The position numbers and the translations under genes are program-made. The notes under the pieces were generated by a model. The model saw only the letters and a list, made by a program, of their open reading frames with translations. It was not told the origin of the DNA and did not search any database. From Marinobacter nanhaiticus D15-8W (lineage in GTDB: Bacteria; Pseudomonadota; Gammaproteobacteria; Pseudomonadales; Oleiphilaceae), in the NCBI RefSeq assembly GCF_036511935.1, contig NZ_AP028878.1, forward strand, positions 2,356,001-2,420,000: a DNA stretch of 64,000 bases. Direction: 5' to 3'. Every line of letters starts with the position of its first letter. The stretch's first letter is position 1. Below, piece by piece: positions 42,913 to 53,548 of this stretch.

Positions 42913-42939
42913 TAGCGTCCCGCTTTTTGCGGGGCGCTA
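42913..42939 (+). terminator. Hairpin after flgL
   Basis: TAGCGTCCCGC (42913-42923) and GCGGGGCGCTA (42929-42939) pair over 11 bp, with one G-T pair, around a TTTTT loop. It lies between flgL and the tRNA promoter, whose -35 begins at 42941. No T-tail follows, so termination strength is uncertain. Confidence 0.6.
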
Positions 42940-42940
42940 G

Positions 42941-42968
42941 TTGACCTCACAAATCGCCTCAGTATAAT
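42941..42968 (+). promoter_or_regulatory. Promoter of tRNA-Leu
   Basis: TTGACC (42941-42946) and a perfect TATAAT (42963-42968) with a 16-bp spacer. The predicted start is near 42975, about 11 bases before the mature tRNA. Confidence 0.88.
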
Positions 42969-42985
42969 CGCCACACTCTCCGATT

Positions 42986-43072
42986 GCCGGGGTGGTGAAA
43001 TTGGTAGACACGCGAGACTCAAAATCTCGTGCAGGCAACTGCGTGTGGGTTCAAGTCCCACCCCCGGCACCA
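42986..43072 (+). tRNA. leuX: tRNA-Leu (anticodon CAA)
   Basis: 87-nt class II tRNA with a long variable arm and encoded CCA. The acceptor stem pairs GCCGGGG with CCCCGGC, the anticodon stem CGAGA/TCTCG encloses loop CTCAAAA giving anticodon CAA, and the T arm contains GGGTTCAAGTCCC. It reads UUG codons. The gene symbol follows E. coli usage for the CAA isoacceptor and is tentative. queA starts 136 bp downstream, so read-through to queA is possible. Confidence 0.97.
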
Positions 43073-43207
43073 TTATATTCCAGTGTGTTTAGCGCATTCT
43101 CCGGGACCTGAATAACAGCCTTTGGCCCGTTCTCTCGTGACAGGCCCTTGAGATAGGTCCTTTTCCACGAACGGAGCCAAGAACGGCCAAGATCGGGTCG
43201 AGCCGCC

Positions 43208-45426
<2,219 letters not shown>

Positions 45427-45485
45427 TGGGCGAGCCTGCCGAAAATCGGCGGGCAAACGATTTCAATCAATAACGGAGTACACGA

Positions 45486-45851
45486 ATGAAAGCTTTGCTT
45501 AATGCGCTTGTTGTCGGCCTCGCAGCACTCCCGGCGATGGCGTTTGCGCAGGATCCTGCTGCAGGCCAGGGCATGGGCGTTATCGGCCAGATTATCTTCT
45601 TTGCCGGCTTCATCCTGATTTTCTACCTCCTGATCTGGCGTCCGCAGTCCAAGCGTGCCAAGGAACACAAGAACCTGATGGCTGGTCTGAACAAGGGCGA
45701 TGAAGTCGTGACCTCCGGCGGTATTGCGGGTCGCATCACTAAGGTGACCGACGATTTTATCGTCATCGAGGTGGCTGATAACGTCGAAGTCAAAGTCCAG
45801 AAGGTCGCCGTGGCCACCGCGCTGCCGAAAGGCACCCTGAAAGACATCTGA
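45486..45851 (+). CDS. yajC: Preprotein translocase accessory subunit YajC
   Basis: 121-residue single-span inner-membrane protein associated with SecDF. The membrane helix (about 36-56, IIFFAGFILIFYLLIWRPQSK) is followed by the conserved SKRAKEHKNLMAGLNKGDEVVTSGGIAGRI. The N-terminal hydrophobic stretch before it (LLNALVVGLAALPAMAFAQD) looks like a cleavable signal peptide, a longer N-terminus than E. coli YajC (110 aa). AACGGAG precedes the ATG. Confidence 0.95.
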   Translation: MKALLNALVVGLAALPAMAFAQDPAAGQGMGVIGQIIFFAGFILIFYLLIWRPQSKRAKEHKNLMAGLNKGDEVVTSGGIAGRITKVTDDFIVIEVADNVEVKVQKVAVATALPKGTLKDI

Positions 45852-45858
45852 ACCTTCC

Positions 45859-45882
45859 CGAGGGGCACGCACGTGCCCCTCG
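45859..45882 (+). terminator. Hairpin between yajC and secD
   Basis: CGAGGGGCACG (45859-45869) pairs perfectly with CGTGCCCCTCG (45872-45882) across CA, starting 8 bases after the yajC stop and followed by TTACATT. Probably an attenuating or partial terminator that sets yajC above secDF. Confidence 0.65.
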
Positions 45883-45998
45883 TTACATTGGGCCCCGGTG
45901 CCCCCCGGGCCTGATAACGGCGCGGTCGACAATGTCCCGGCTGCGGCAGGTATCAAAGAATGACACAGGGCTGGCTCCGTCCAGCAGACAAGGCTTCC

Positions 45999-47879
45999 AT
46001 GCTCAATAAATTCCCGCTCTGGAAAAATATCGTGATTCTGGTCGCGGTCGTGATCGGATTCATCTACGCATTACCCAATCTGTACCCCGACGACTACGCC
46101 ATCCAGATCACCGGTGCCCGCAGTAGCACTGTTGTTGACGAAACCACGCTGAGTCGCGCGGTGGACGCACTGCAGGCGCAGGACATTACCGTCAAGGATG
46201 CGTCCCTGAACCCGCCTGACGCGCTGATTCGCGTGACCAGTGCGGAGGCGCAGCTCAAGGCTCGCCCGATCGTTCAGGAAGCGCTCGGCCGCGAGTATCT
46301 CGTTGCCCTCAATATGGCGCCGACCACGCCGGAATGGCTGCGCAGTATCGGCGCCGGTCCGATGAAATTGGGTCTGGATTTGCGCGGTGGTGTGCACTTC
46401 CTGCTGGAAGTGGATATGGAAAGCGCGGTGCAGAAACGCCTGGAAGTCTTTGCCAGCGAGATGAAGCGTGAGCTCCGGGAAGAGCGCATCCGTTATCGTG
46501 GTGGCGATGTGGGCGAGGGGAATACCGTTGAGCTTACGTTCCGCGACGAATCCTCCCGGGATGAGGCCTTTGATCTGATCCGCGGCCAGTACAATCAGTT
46601 CCTGCTCGACGAGACTGAAGGCGAAGATGGACAGCCCCAGCTGGTGTTGACGCTTTCGGAGCAGGAAATTGCACAGATCGAAGACTATGCGCTGCAGCAG
46701 AACCTGACGACTATCCGTAACCGGGTCAACGAGTTGGGTGTTGCCGAGCCGTTGGTGCAGCGGCAGGGGCGCGACCGTATCGTCGTTGAACTGCCCGGTG
46801 TTCAGGACACTGCCCAGGCCAAGCGGGTCCTGGGGGCAACGGCAAACCTGGAGTTCCGTCTGGAAGCGCGTCAGGACGCGCCGACCAGCGCTACCGAGGT
46901 TTATCCGTTCCGAGACAATCGAGATCGTACGGCCCGCCTGGAGCAGGAAATCATCGTTACCGGTGAAAACGTGGCCAACGCCCAACAGGCGTTCGACGAG
47001 AACGGCCAGCCCCAGGTCAACATCACCATGGACAGCACCGGTGGCGATATGATGACCCGCGCCACGCGTGATGCGATCAAGCGCCGCATGGCCGTACTGT
47101 TTATCGAATACCGCACCGAGACCGTGGAGAAGCGTGTCGACGGTGAAATGCAGGAAGTCGAAGAGCGCAAGGTCGATCGCAGCATTATCAGTCTCGCGAC
47201 CATCCAGTCGACGTTAGGCAGCTCCTTCCGTATCACCGGACTGGATTCCACCGCGGAAGCTGCCGAACTGGCGCTGCTGCTCAGGGCGGGCTCGCTCGCC
47301 GCGCCGATGTACTTTGTCCAGGAGCGCACGATCGGGCCGAGCCTGGGGCAGAAGAACATCGATGCGGGCGTAATGTCGGTGACCGTCGGTTTCGCCCTGG
47401 TTCTGCTCTACATGCTGGCCTATTACCGGTTCTTTGGTCTCGTGGCGAACATCGCGTTGACGATCAACCTGATGTTGCTGGTGGCGTGTATGTCGATCCT
47501 GTCGGCTACGCTGACCTTGCCGGGCATCGCCGGTATCGTACTGACCGTCGGGATGGCGGTGGATGCCAACGTGCTCATATTCGAGCGAATAAAGGAAGAG
47601 TTGAGGTTGGGCGTGCCGCCGCAGAGCGCTATCAATGCCGGCTTCTCCCGCGCCTTTGTATCGATATTCGATGCCAACATTACCACCTTGCTGGTGGCGA
47701 TTATCCTGTTCGCGATGGGTTCCGGACCGGTGAAGGGGTTCGCTGTCACGCTCTGCATCGGCATCCTGACGTCCATGTTTACGGCGTTGCTGGTTAGCCG
47801 GGCCATCATCAATATGATATACGGCGGTCGCAAGGTCGAAAAACTCGCGATCGGCGGGGGGAAGCTTGCCAATGGCTAA
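45999..47879 (+). CDS. secD: Protein translocase subunit SecD
   Basis: 626-residue RND-related membrane protein that uses proton-motive force to complete Sec export. An N-terminal membrane helix, large periplasmic P1 domain (LGLDLRGGVHFLLEVDM; LTTIRNRVNELGVAEPLVQRQG) and five C-terminal helices with GIVLTVGMAVDANVLIFERIKEE, carrying the Asp of the proton path. The frame opens at 45960, but ATG 45999 (MLNKFPLWK) matches known SecD N-termini and has AAGG upstream. It overlaps secF by 8 bp. Confidence 0.97.
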   Translation: MLNKFPLWKNIVILVAVVIGFIYALPNLYPDDYAIQITGARSSTVVDETTLSRAVDALQAQDITVKDASLNPPDALIRVTSAEAQLKARPIVQEALGREYLVALNMAPTTPEWLRSIGAGPMKLGLDLRGGVHFLLEVDMESAVQKRLEVFASEMKRELREERIRYRGGDVGEGNTVELTFRDESSRDEAFDLIRGQYNQFLLDETEGEDGQPQLVLTLSEQEIAQIEDYALQQNLTTIRNRVNELGVAEPLVQRQGRDRIVVELPGVQDTAQAKRVLGATANLEFRLEARQDAPTSATEVYPFRDNRDRTARLEQEIIVTGENVANAQQAFDENGQPQVNITMDSTGGDMMTRATRDAIKRRMAVLFIEYRTETVEKRVDGEMQEVEERKVDRSIISLATIQSTLGSSFRITGLDSTAEAAELALLLRAGSLAAPMYFVQERTIGPSLGQKNIDAGVMSVTVGFALVLLYMLAYYRFFGLVANIALTINLMLLVACMSILSATLTLPGIAGIVLTVGMAVDANVLIFERIKEELRLGVPPQSAINAGFSRAFVSIFDANITTLLVAIILFAMGSGPVKGFAVTLCIGILTSMFTALLVSRAIINMIYGGRKVEKLAIGGGKLANG

Positions 47880-48825
47880 ACTGACCGAAAAAACCATTAA
47901 CTTTATGGGCATCCGGCGCATTGCGTCGGTGATATCCCTGGCATCCGTCGCTCTCTCGATCGTGATCCTGGCTGTGAACGGATTGAATCTCGGGTTGGAC
48001 TTTACCGGTGGAACGTCCGTCGAGTTTTCATATGAGCAGGCGCCTTCGCTGGATGAGGTTCGCCAGACGCTGGAAGAGGCAGGGTACGAAGAGTTCGTCG
48101 TGCAGAATTTTGGTGAGGAGACGTCGGTTCTCGTTCGCCTGCGCCAGGATTTCGATGACGAACTGGCGACTCGCATGACAGACGATCTTCGCGCCACGGG
48201 CGACAATCTGGAAATGGTGCGCGCTGAATTCGTGGGCTCCCAGGTTGGCGACCAGCTCAAGGAAGACAGCGGTCTTGGACTTCTGCTTGCGCTGTTCGTC
48301 GTGCTGATCTACGTCGGTATGCGTTTCCAGTTCAAGTTCGGTGTGGCCTCGGTGCTGCCTCTGGCGCACGACGTTCTTGTCGTCCTTGGTATTTTTTCTC
48401 TGTTCCAGTGGACGTTCGACCTGAGTGTGCTGGCGGCATTGCTGGCGGTTATCGGCTACTCGCTGAACGATACGATTATCGTCTCTGACCGCATTCGGGA
48501 GAACTTCCGCAAGCTACGTACAGGGACCACCGAAGAAGTGGTCAACCATTCCATCACCGAGACCCTGAGCCGGACATTGAACACCTCGGGTACGACGCTG
48601 GTGGTGCTGTTGTCGCTGTATTTTCTGGGCGGGGAGGCGATTCACAATTTCGCGGTAGCCCTGCTGATCGGTATCATCGTGGGTACCTATTCGTCTATTT
48701 ACGTCTCTGCCAACCTGCTGATCCTGCTGGGCGTGACCCGTGACGATCTGATCGTTCCGCCGAAGGAAGGGGCCGCGGGGCAGGAAGAGGATGAGCGGCC
48801 GCCGGAATGGCTGAACCGTATGTAG
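47872..48825 (+). CDS. secF: Protein translocase subunit SecF
   Basis: 317-residue partner of SecD. FTGGTSVEFSYEQAPSLDEV in the periplasmic region, then the C-terminal helices with LAALLAVIGYSLNDTIIVSDRIRENFR. ATG 47872 (MAKLTEKTINFMGIRR) lies inside the end of secD, giving translational coupling; the TTG at 47866 is less likely. A strong terminator follows. Confidence 0.97.
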   Translation: MAKLTEKTINFMGIRRIASVISLASVALSIVILAVNGLNLGLDFTGGTSVEFSYEQAPSLDEVRQTLEEAGYEEFVVQNFGEETSVLVRLRQDFDDELATRMTDDLRATGDNLEMVRAEFVGSQVGDQLKEDSGLGLLLALFVVLIYVGMRFQFKFGVASVLPLAHDVLVVLGIFSLFQWTFDLSVLAALLAVIGYSLNDTIIVSDRIRENFRKLRTGTTEEVVNHSITETLSRTLNTSGTTLVVLLSLYFLGGEAIHNFAVALLIGIIVGTYSSIYVSANLLILLGVTRDDLIVPPKEGAAGQEEDERPPEWLNRM

Positions 48826-48894
48826 ATGTCAGTGGTTGCAGGCTGGCCTTGAGGTTTAAGTAGTTCGCTTTCAAGGCTGGTTATCCGCGCATTA

Positions 48895-48919
48895 AAAAAG
48901 GCCGCTTTGCGGCCTTTTT
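48895..48919. terminator. Rho-independent terminator after secF
   Basis: AAAAAGGCCGC (48895-48905) pairs with GCGGCCTTTTT (48909-48919) around TTT. Lying between the convergent secF and SuhB-like genes, with A-run and T-run flanks, it can act on both strands. Confidence 0.93.
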
Positions 48920-48973
48920 CGTGTCCGTTGTCCCGTACTGAAGAAGAGTAACCCGGCACGGGGAAGTGGACGA

Positions 48974-49774
48974 TTACCGGGGTAGGTGCCCGCGGAAGGG
49001 GTGCAGGGTTTTCAGTACATCCTTGAACAGCTTGGGGTTGGCAATGACCAGTTGCCGGCTGGTCTGGCTGGACGGGTTGCCGGAGAAATCCCCGGACAGT
49101 CCACCGGATTCATGGGTAAGGAGCAGGCCCAGGGACTGTTCGATTGCAGTCGGTCGGAAAAGGACGACACTATCCAGGTGGCCAGCGCTGGCCCTGGCCA
49201 TGTCGAGGAGGACGCAGCCGCAGGTTCGGGTTTGGGCTGATTCGCGTGCCAGGGTGCTGACAAGCTCGCCCCATACCAGCGGATCTTCGGTCTCCCGGGT
49301 GAATTCCAGGACGTTGGTGGTAATCGTCGCTTTGCCGATCTGCTGGGCGCCATTCATGCGGATGCGGCGACTGTTGAGCGCTGCACCATGGCCCCTGCTG
49401 GCGGAGTACTCTTCTCCGGTAATCGGGTTGACCAGCAGCAGGTGTTCAGCACGATTCTGTTTCTTTTGCACCAGCGCCAGCACGAAATCGGGAATGCTTC
49501 GCAGGAAGTTGTCGGCGCCGATCAGCGGGAAGATGTGCCAGCTGTGTTCATGGCCGGCCGCATCGATATCGCCCGCCGGTGCGATGTAGTGGTCCTTGTA
49601 GGCTTTCTGCAACTGCTCCGAGAAGTTGGCATAGACAGAGGCTTCGGCGCGTTCCAGTTGATTGCGGGCGCCGGCATCGTCCGCGGCGGCAGGATCCTGG
49701 CGTTCGAAGTGGGCCTTGAGGTACTCGGAACCCTGGCGCGCGATACGCAGGGCCATCTTGATTGCTGGTTGCAT
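48974..49774 (-). CDS. suhB: SuhB/inositol-monophosphatase homologue lacking catalytic metal ligands
   Basis: 266 residues aligning along its length with SuhB. Shared features include AVKMALRIARQGSEYL-like N-terminus (MQPAIKMALRIARQGSEYL), the LLVNPITGEEYSASRGHGAALNSRRIR block, and VIANPKLFKDVLKTLHP at the end. The metal ligands are gone: the DPLDGT motif reads FPLIGA (82-87), the EES motif region reads IAPAGD (64-69), and the C-terminal RPWDF reads RPTAI (207-211). It is probably not a phosphatase. Position between secF and trmJ is the suhB slot in Pseudomonas. E. coli SuhB has an rRNA antitermination role independent of catalysis, which this protein could retain. ATG 49774 has GAGAG upstream; the frame opens to 50002. 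Confidence 0.82.
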   Translation of the reverse strand: MQPAIKMALRIARQGSEYLKAHFERQDPAAADDAGARNQLERAEASVYANFSEQLQKAYKDHYIAPAGDIDAAGHEHSWHIFPLIGADNFLRSIPDFVLALVQKKQNRAEHLLLVNPITGEEYSASRGHGAALNSRRIRMNGAQQIGKATITTNVLEFTRETEDPLVWGELVSTLARESAQTRTCGCVLLDMARASAGHLDSVVLFRPTAIEQSLGLLLTHESGGLSGDFSGNPSSQTSRQLVIANPKLFKDVLKTLHPFRGHLPR

Positions 49775-49967
49775 GGAGCTCTCTGTCACCTGGCTGTTCA
49801 AAAGGCGCGTATCATAGCAAATCGGTTCCCTGGCTTGTACGTTTTTTGATTTCCCGGCATAGGGGATTACCCCGGTAATACCTTGTAGGCGCGCGATGTC
49901 GCGGCGGTTTCTGGTATCATTGCCCGCCTCCGTAATTCCGAAGTCTGCGAGGCACTGGAAAACCACC

Positions 49968-50780
49968 ATGACTGCTCCTGATCCCCACGCCCATATCCGC
50001 ATTGTCCTGGTCGAAACTTCCCACTCGGGGAATATCGGTGCGGTAGCCCGGGCGATGAAGAATATGGGGCTTGGGAACCTGTGGTTGGTGAATCCGGCGT
50101 CTTTTCCGGACGAGGCCTCCTACGCCCGTTCGTCAGGTGCATCGGATGTGCTGGATCGAGCCGTGGTCGTCGATACCCTGGACGAGGCGATTGCGGATTG
50201 TGCGCTGGTCATGGGTACCAGCGCCCGCGGCCGTAAGGTGCCCTGGCCGGTGATATCGCCCGCTGACTGCGCCGATCGCGCCGCAGGGCAGGCTGGTGCA
50301 GGTGAGGTGGCGCTGGTTTTCGGTCGTGAGAACCACGGCCTCAGCAATGAAGAACTGCAGCGTTGCCACTACCATATCCATATACCTTCTAACCCGGATT
50401 ACAGTTCGCTCAACCTGGCGATGGCCGTCCAGGTGATCTGTTATGAGTTGCGGATGAATCATCTACGCGCACTCGATGTGGCGGGGGAGGAGACATCGTT
50501 GGAGCCGATGCTGCGCCCCGGTGACGTGGGTTGGGATATTCCGCAGGCTTCGGTAAACGATGTCGAAGGTTTCTTTGGCCACCTTGAGCAGGTATTGGTG
50601 GATATCGATTTTCATCGTAGGGAAAACCCGAGACAATTGATGACCCGGTTGCGCCGGCTGTTCCAGCGGGCACATCTGGACCAGATGGAGATCAATATTC
50701 TGCGGGGCATTCTCACAGCCGTGCAGAAGAGTGCCGGGGCAGGTAAGGGCCGTCCCGAACCACAGCAGGAACAGGAATAG
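49968..50780 (+). CDS. trmJ: tRNA (cytidine/uridine-2'-O-)-methyltransferase TrmJ
   Basis: 270-residue SPOUT methyltransferase that 2'-O-methylates position 32 of tRNAs. IRIVLVETSHSGNIGAVARAMKNMGL is the N-terminal signature; VALVFGRENHGLSNEEL and IPSNPDYSSLNLAMAVQVICYEL form the knotted SAM site. The frame opens at 49896, but ATG 49968 gives the usual start. Divergent from the SuhB-like gene across 193 bp; cysE starts 3 bp after the stop. Confidence 0.95.
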   Translation: MTAPDPHAHIRIVLVETSHSGNIGAVARAMKNMGLGNLWLVNPASFPDEASYARSSGASDVLDRAVVVDTLDEAIADCALVMGTSARGRKVPWPVISPADCADRAAGQAGAGEVALVFGRENHGLSNEELQRCHYHIHIPSNPDYSSLNLAMAVQVICYELRMNHLRALDVAGEETSLEPMLRPGDVGWDIPQASVNDVEGFFGHLEQVLVDIDFHRRENPRQLMTRLRRLFQRAHLDQMEINILRGILTAVQKSAGAGKGRPEPQQEQE

Positions 50781-50783
50781 TCT

Positions 50784-51548
50784 ATGTTTGACCGTTTGCG
50801 TGAAGATATCGCGAGTGTATTTCACAGGGATCCGGCTGCCCGAAACACGTTCGAGGTGCTGACCAACTATCCCGGCCTTCATGCCCTCCTGTTTTATCGT
50901 CTGGCCCACAGTCTCTGGTGTCGCGGCTTCAAATGGCTTGCCCGCACGATCTCGACTGTCGCGCGCTGGCTGACCGGGATCGAAATCCATCCAGGCGCTG
51001 TTATCGGTCGCCGCTTCTTCATTGACCATGGCATGGGTGTTGTGATCGGTGAGACGACGGTCATTGGAAATGACGTCACTCTCTATCAGGGGGTGACACT
51101 GGGTGGAACCAGTTGGAACAAGGGCAAGCGGCACCCGACACTCGGCGACGGCGTGGTTGTAGGCGCCGGCGCGAAGATTCTTGGGCCTTTCGAAGTCGGT
51201 GCCCGAGCCAAGATCGGCTCCAATTCTGTTGTGACCAAGGCCGTACCCGAAGATGCAACGGTGGTTGGTATCCCGGGGCGTGTTATCAAGCGTGACGACT
51301 CGGCAGAGGGCGAGAAACGCCGCAAGATGGAAAAGCGCATGGGTTTCGACGCTTACGGTGTAACCGAAGAAATGCCGGATCCGATCGCGCGCTCTGTGCG
51401 TAGCCTGCTCGACCACATGCAAGTCGTGGACGATCGCATCGATAATATGTGCAAGGCGCTGAAACGGGTGGATAAGGAGTACCGCAATGGCGCCATGCCC
51501 CATATTGACGAAGAGGATTTCGATTGCGTTCGTGACGACAAGGACTGA
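50784..51548 (+). CDS. cysE: Serine O-acetyltransferase
   Basis: 254-residue left-handed beta-helix enzyme making O-acetylserine, the precursor of cysteine. Hexapeptide repeats run from about 65 to 170, with [21 protein letters not shown] containing the catalytic His and [32 protein letters not shown] after it. This is the shorter-N-terminus SAT type. Co-transcribed with trmJ, and upstream of iscR-iscS as in Pseudomonas, linking cysteine supply to cysteine desulfurase. Confidence 0.95.
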   Translation: MFDRLREDIASVFHRDPAARNTFEVLTNYPGLHALLFYRLAHSLWCRGFKWLARTISTVARWLTGIEIHPGAVIGRRFFIDHGMGVVIGETTVIGNDVTLYQGVTLGGTSWNKGKRHPTLGDGVVVGAGAKILGPFEVGARAKIGSNSVVTKAVPEDATVVGIPGRVIKRDDSAEGEKRRKMEKRMGFDAYGVTEEMPDPIARSVRSLLDHMQVVDDRIDNMCKALKRVDKEYRNGAMPHIDEEDFDCVRDDKD

Positions 51549-51601
51549 TGCGATTTCACTGTTAACCTATTGCTTCGACTCTATTTTTTGTCGAAAGTGT
51601 A

Positions 51602-51626
51602 ATACTTGACTGAAATAGTCGGGCAA
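51602..51626 (+). promoter_or_regulatory. Type-1 IscR binding site at the iscR promoter
   Basis: The 25-bp element starts ATACTTGACT and contains AGTC at the mirrored position; by eye it agrees with the type-1 IscR consensus (ATASYYGACT...AGTCRRSTAT) at about 23 of 25 positions. It overlaps the predicted -35 of iscR, as expected for autorepression by Fe-S loaded IscR. Confidence 0.85.
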
Positions 51627-51634
51627 TTCATACT
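51606..51634 (+). promoter_or_regulatory. Sigma-70 promoter of iscR-iscS
   Basis: TTGACT (51606-51611) and CATACT (51629-51634) with 17 bp between. The -35 lies inside the type-1 IscR site. The expected start is near 51641, leaving a short leader before the ATG at 51681. Confidence 0.75.
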
Positions 51635-51657
51635 TTCAGACTGATGTAGTGAATCTT
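51633..51657 (+). promoter_or_regulatory. Second, weaker IscR-like site
   Basis: GACTGATGTAGTG (51639-51651) matches 11 of 13 positions of the type-1 core. Its centre is 31 bp from that of the first site, three helical turns, comparable to the paired IscR sites of the E. coli iscR promoter. Confidence 0.6.
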
Positions 51658-51680
51658 CCGACCGCTCGAGGCAGTGATCC

Positions 51681-52166
51681 ATGAGACTGACCACCAAGGG
51701 TCGCTACGCAGTGACTGCGATGCTCGACCTTGCGCTGCATGCCGGAGACGGGCCGGTGAGCCTGGCCGATATTTCGCAGCGCCAGGACATTTCCCTATCT
51801 TACCTGGAGCAGCTATTTGCCAAGCTCCGACGACACAAGCTGGTTGTCAGTGTCCGCGGCCCCGGTGGGGGGTATCAGTTGGGGCGTCCTCACGACTCGG
51901 TCTTTATTTCGGAGGTCGTCGATGCTGTTAACGAGTCGCTCGATACGACCCGCTGTCAGAACAAAGGCGACTGCCAGAATGGTGAAAAGTGCCTGACTCA
52001 CCATCTCTGGTCCGATCTCAGTGACCAGATCCATGCATTCCTGAGTGAAATCAGCTTGGCCGACCTGATGCAGAAGCGGGAAATCCAGGTTGTCGCCCAC
52101 CGGCAGAACCACCGCCAGGCCGAAGCGATCAACACCCGGCGCCTACTGCACGGCGATCCCGTCTGA
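51681..52166 (+). CDS. iscR: Rrf2-family Fe-S regulator IscR
   Basis: 161-residue [2Fe-2S] transcription factor. Winged-helix [20 protein letters not shown] with recognition region [19 protein letters not shown], and [10 protein letters not shown] wing. The cluster ligands are all present and at the E. coli numbers: C92, C98, C104 and H107. So it should sense cellular Fe-S status. Autoregulated by the sites just upstream. Normally it governs iscSUA-hscBA-fdx; here only iscS follows before ndk. Confidence 0.97.
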   Translation: MRLTTKGRYAVTAMLDLALHAGDGPVSLADISQRQDISLSYLEQLFAKLRRHKLVVSVRGPGGGYQLGRPHDSVFISEVVDAVNESLDTTRCQNKGDCQNGEKCLTHHLWSDLSDQIHAFLSEISLADLMQKREIQVVAHRQNHRQAEAINTRRLLHGDPV

Positions 52167-52285
52167 TCGGATTTCATGCGGGCCTCACCCGCCGGGCCGG
52201 TTATCGCTCCAACAACCTCGCCTGATCCTAAATGCTGACCTGACCTTGATACCCGAGTTTATTAATACGACAGCGTCTAAACACT

Positions 52286-53455
52286 ATGAAAAAACCAGTC
52301 TATCTCGATTATGCCGCAACAACGCCCGTCGACCCGCGTGTCGCAACTCGCCTGGTCGAGCACCTGACATTGGACGGCGTTTTCGGCAATCCGGCCTCGC
52401 GATCTCACGGTTATGGCTGGCAGGCAGAAGCGGCGGTCGAGGGTGCTCGGCGCCAGGTGGCCGACCTGATCGGCTGCGACCCGCGGGAGATCGTCTGGAC
52501 GTCCGGCGCGACCGAGTCGGACAACCTGGCAATCAAGGGCGTGGTCTCACGGTTTCCCGGGGGGCACGTCATTACATCTGAAATCGAGCACAAGGCCGTG
52601 CTCGACACCTGCGCCTGGCTCGAAACCCAAGGCATGCGGGTGACCTACCTTGCGCCGGACGTTCACGGACAGATTACCGTAGAGCAGGTAGCATCTGCCC
52701 TTGAGGAAGATACCTGTCTTGTCAGTCTGATGTGGGTGAACAATGAGCTGGGTGTCATCACCGACGTCCCCGCAATAGGCGGGTTGTTGCGTGAGAAGGG
52801 TGTCCTGTTTCACGTAGACGCGGCCCAGGCGGCCGGCAAGCTACCCATCGACCTGTCTCGGGTGCAGGTGGATCTGCTTTCGCTCTCGGCGCACAAGGTT
52901 TATGGTCCCAAGGGTATTGGAGCGCTCTATGTGCGTCGAGATCCCAGTGTACGAATTGATGCGCAGATCCACGGAGGTGGACATGAGCGTGGTATGCGTT
53001 CCGGTACCCTCGCCACCCATCAGATTGTCGGTATGGGCGAGGCGTTCCGGATCGCTGGCGAAGAAATCGAGGAAGAGCGCGAACGTCTGTTTGGGTTACG
53101 TGAACGCTTTCTGGGCGCGGTCCTCGCCATCGACGGTGTGTTCCTCAATGGTCATGCGGAACTCACCGCACCTGGTATTGTCAATTTGAGCTTTGAAGGC
53201 GTGGACGGCGAGTCGTTGATGCTGGGGCTGCGTGAATTGGCGGTATCTTCCGGCTCGGCCTGCGCATCGGCCTCTCTGGAACCCTCTTATGTGCTCAGGG
53301 CGTTGGGCGTCAGCGACGAACTGGCTCACAGTGCGCTGCGTTTCTCCTTCGGCCGGTTTACCACCGAAGAGGAAGTGGACTTCGCCGCGTCCGAGATCGC
53401 CACTGTGCTGGAGCGCCTTCGGGAGCTGAATCGGTCCCGTTCCGGGGTCAGGTAG
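52286..53455 (+). CDS. iscS: IscS-like cysteine desulfurase with short C-terminus
   Basis: 389-residue PLP enzyme taking sulfur from cysteine. The N-terminus [18 protein letters not shown] Lys 204 in [10 protein letters not shown], and mobile-loop Cys 326 in [14 protein letters not shown] place it with IscS (group I) rather than SufS. It ends [13 protein letters not shown], lacking roughly 15-20 residues of the tail (the PLW...NSIEWAHH-like end of E. coli IscS, 404 aa) that contributes to IscU docking. No clear Shine-Dalgarno precedes the ATG. The 119-bp gap after iscR suggests co-transcription. The next gene is ndk, not iscU. Confidence 0.94.
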   Translation: MKKPVYLDYAATTPVDPRVATRLVEHLTLDGVFGNPASRSHGYGWQAEAAVEGARRQVADLIGCDPREIVWTSGATESDNLAIKGVVSRFPGGHVITSEIEHKAVLDTCAWLETQGMRVTYLAPDVHGQITVEQVASALEEDTCLVSLMWVNNELGVITDVPAIGGLLREKGVLFHVDAAQAAGKLPIDLSRVQVDLLSLSAHKVYGPKGIGALYVRRDPSVRIDAQIHGGGHERGMRSGTLATHQIVGMGEAFRIAGEEIEEERERLFGLRERFLGAVLAIDGVFLNGHAELTAPGIVNLSFEGVDGESLMLGLRELAVSSGSACASASLEPSYVLRALGVSDELAHSALRFSFGRFTTEEEVDFAASEIATVLERLRELNRSRSGVR

Positions 53456-53475
53456 GCAGTGGCCGGCTTCCCGCG

Positions 53476-53481
53476 TATAAT
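53476..53481 (+). promoter_or_regulatory. Possible -10 element for ndk-rlmN
   Basis: Perfect TATAAT in the 93-bp iscS-ndk gap, with no good -35 at 17 bp (TAGGCA). It would let ndk and downstream genes be expressed apart from IscR control. Weak evidence. Confidence 0.4.
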
Positions 53482-53548
53482 CGCCGTCTAGTTTTTCTAC
53501 CTTGGTTTTTTAGCCAACAGGATTTCCTTAACCAACTGGAGATTTAGC

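Noticed and set aside
42986..43072. Integration (att) site of a mobile element at the tRNA-Leu gene
   Set aside because: No integrase gene and no repeated tRNA 3' end was seen nearby; flanking genes are core.
52167..52285. Remnant of an extra gene or promoter between iscR and iscS
   Set aside because: No coding frame, no convincing -35/-10 pair; treated as a plain intergenic spacer.
53456..53548. Remnant of iscU or fdx between iscS and ndk
   Set aside because: Only 93 bp remain and no frame resembles these proteins.
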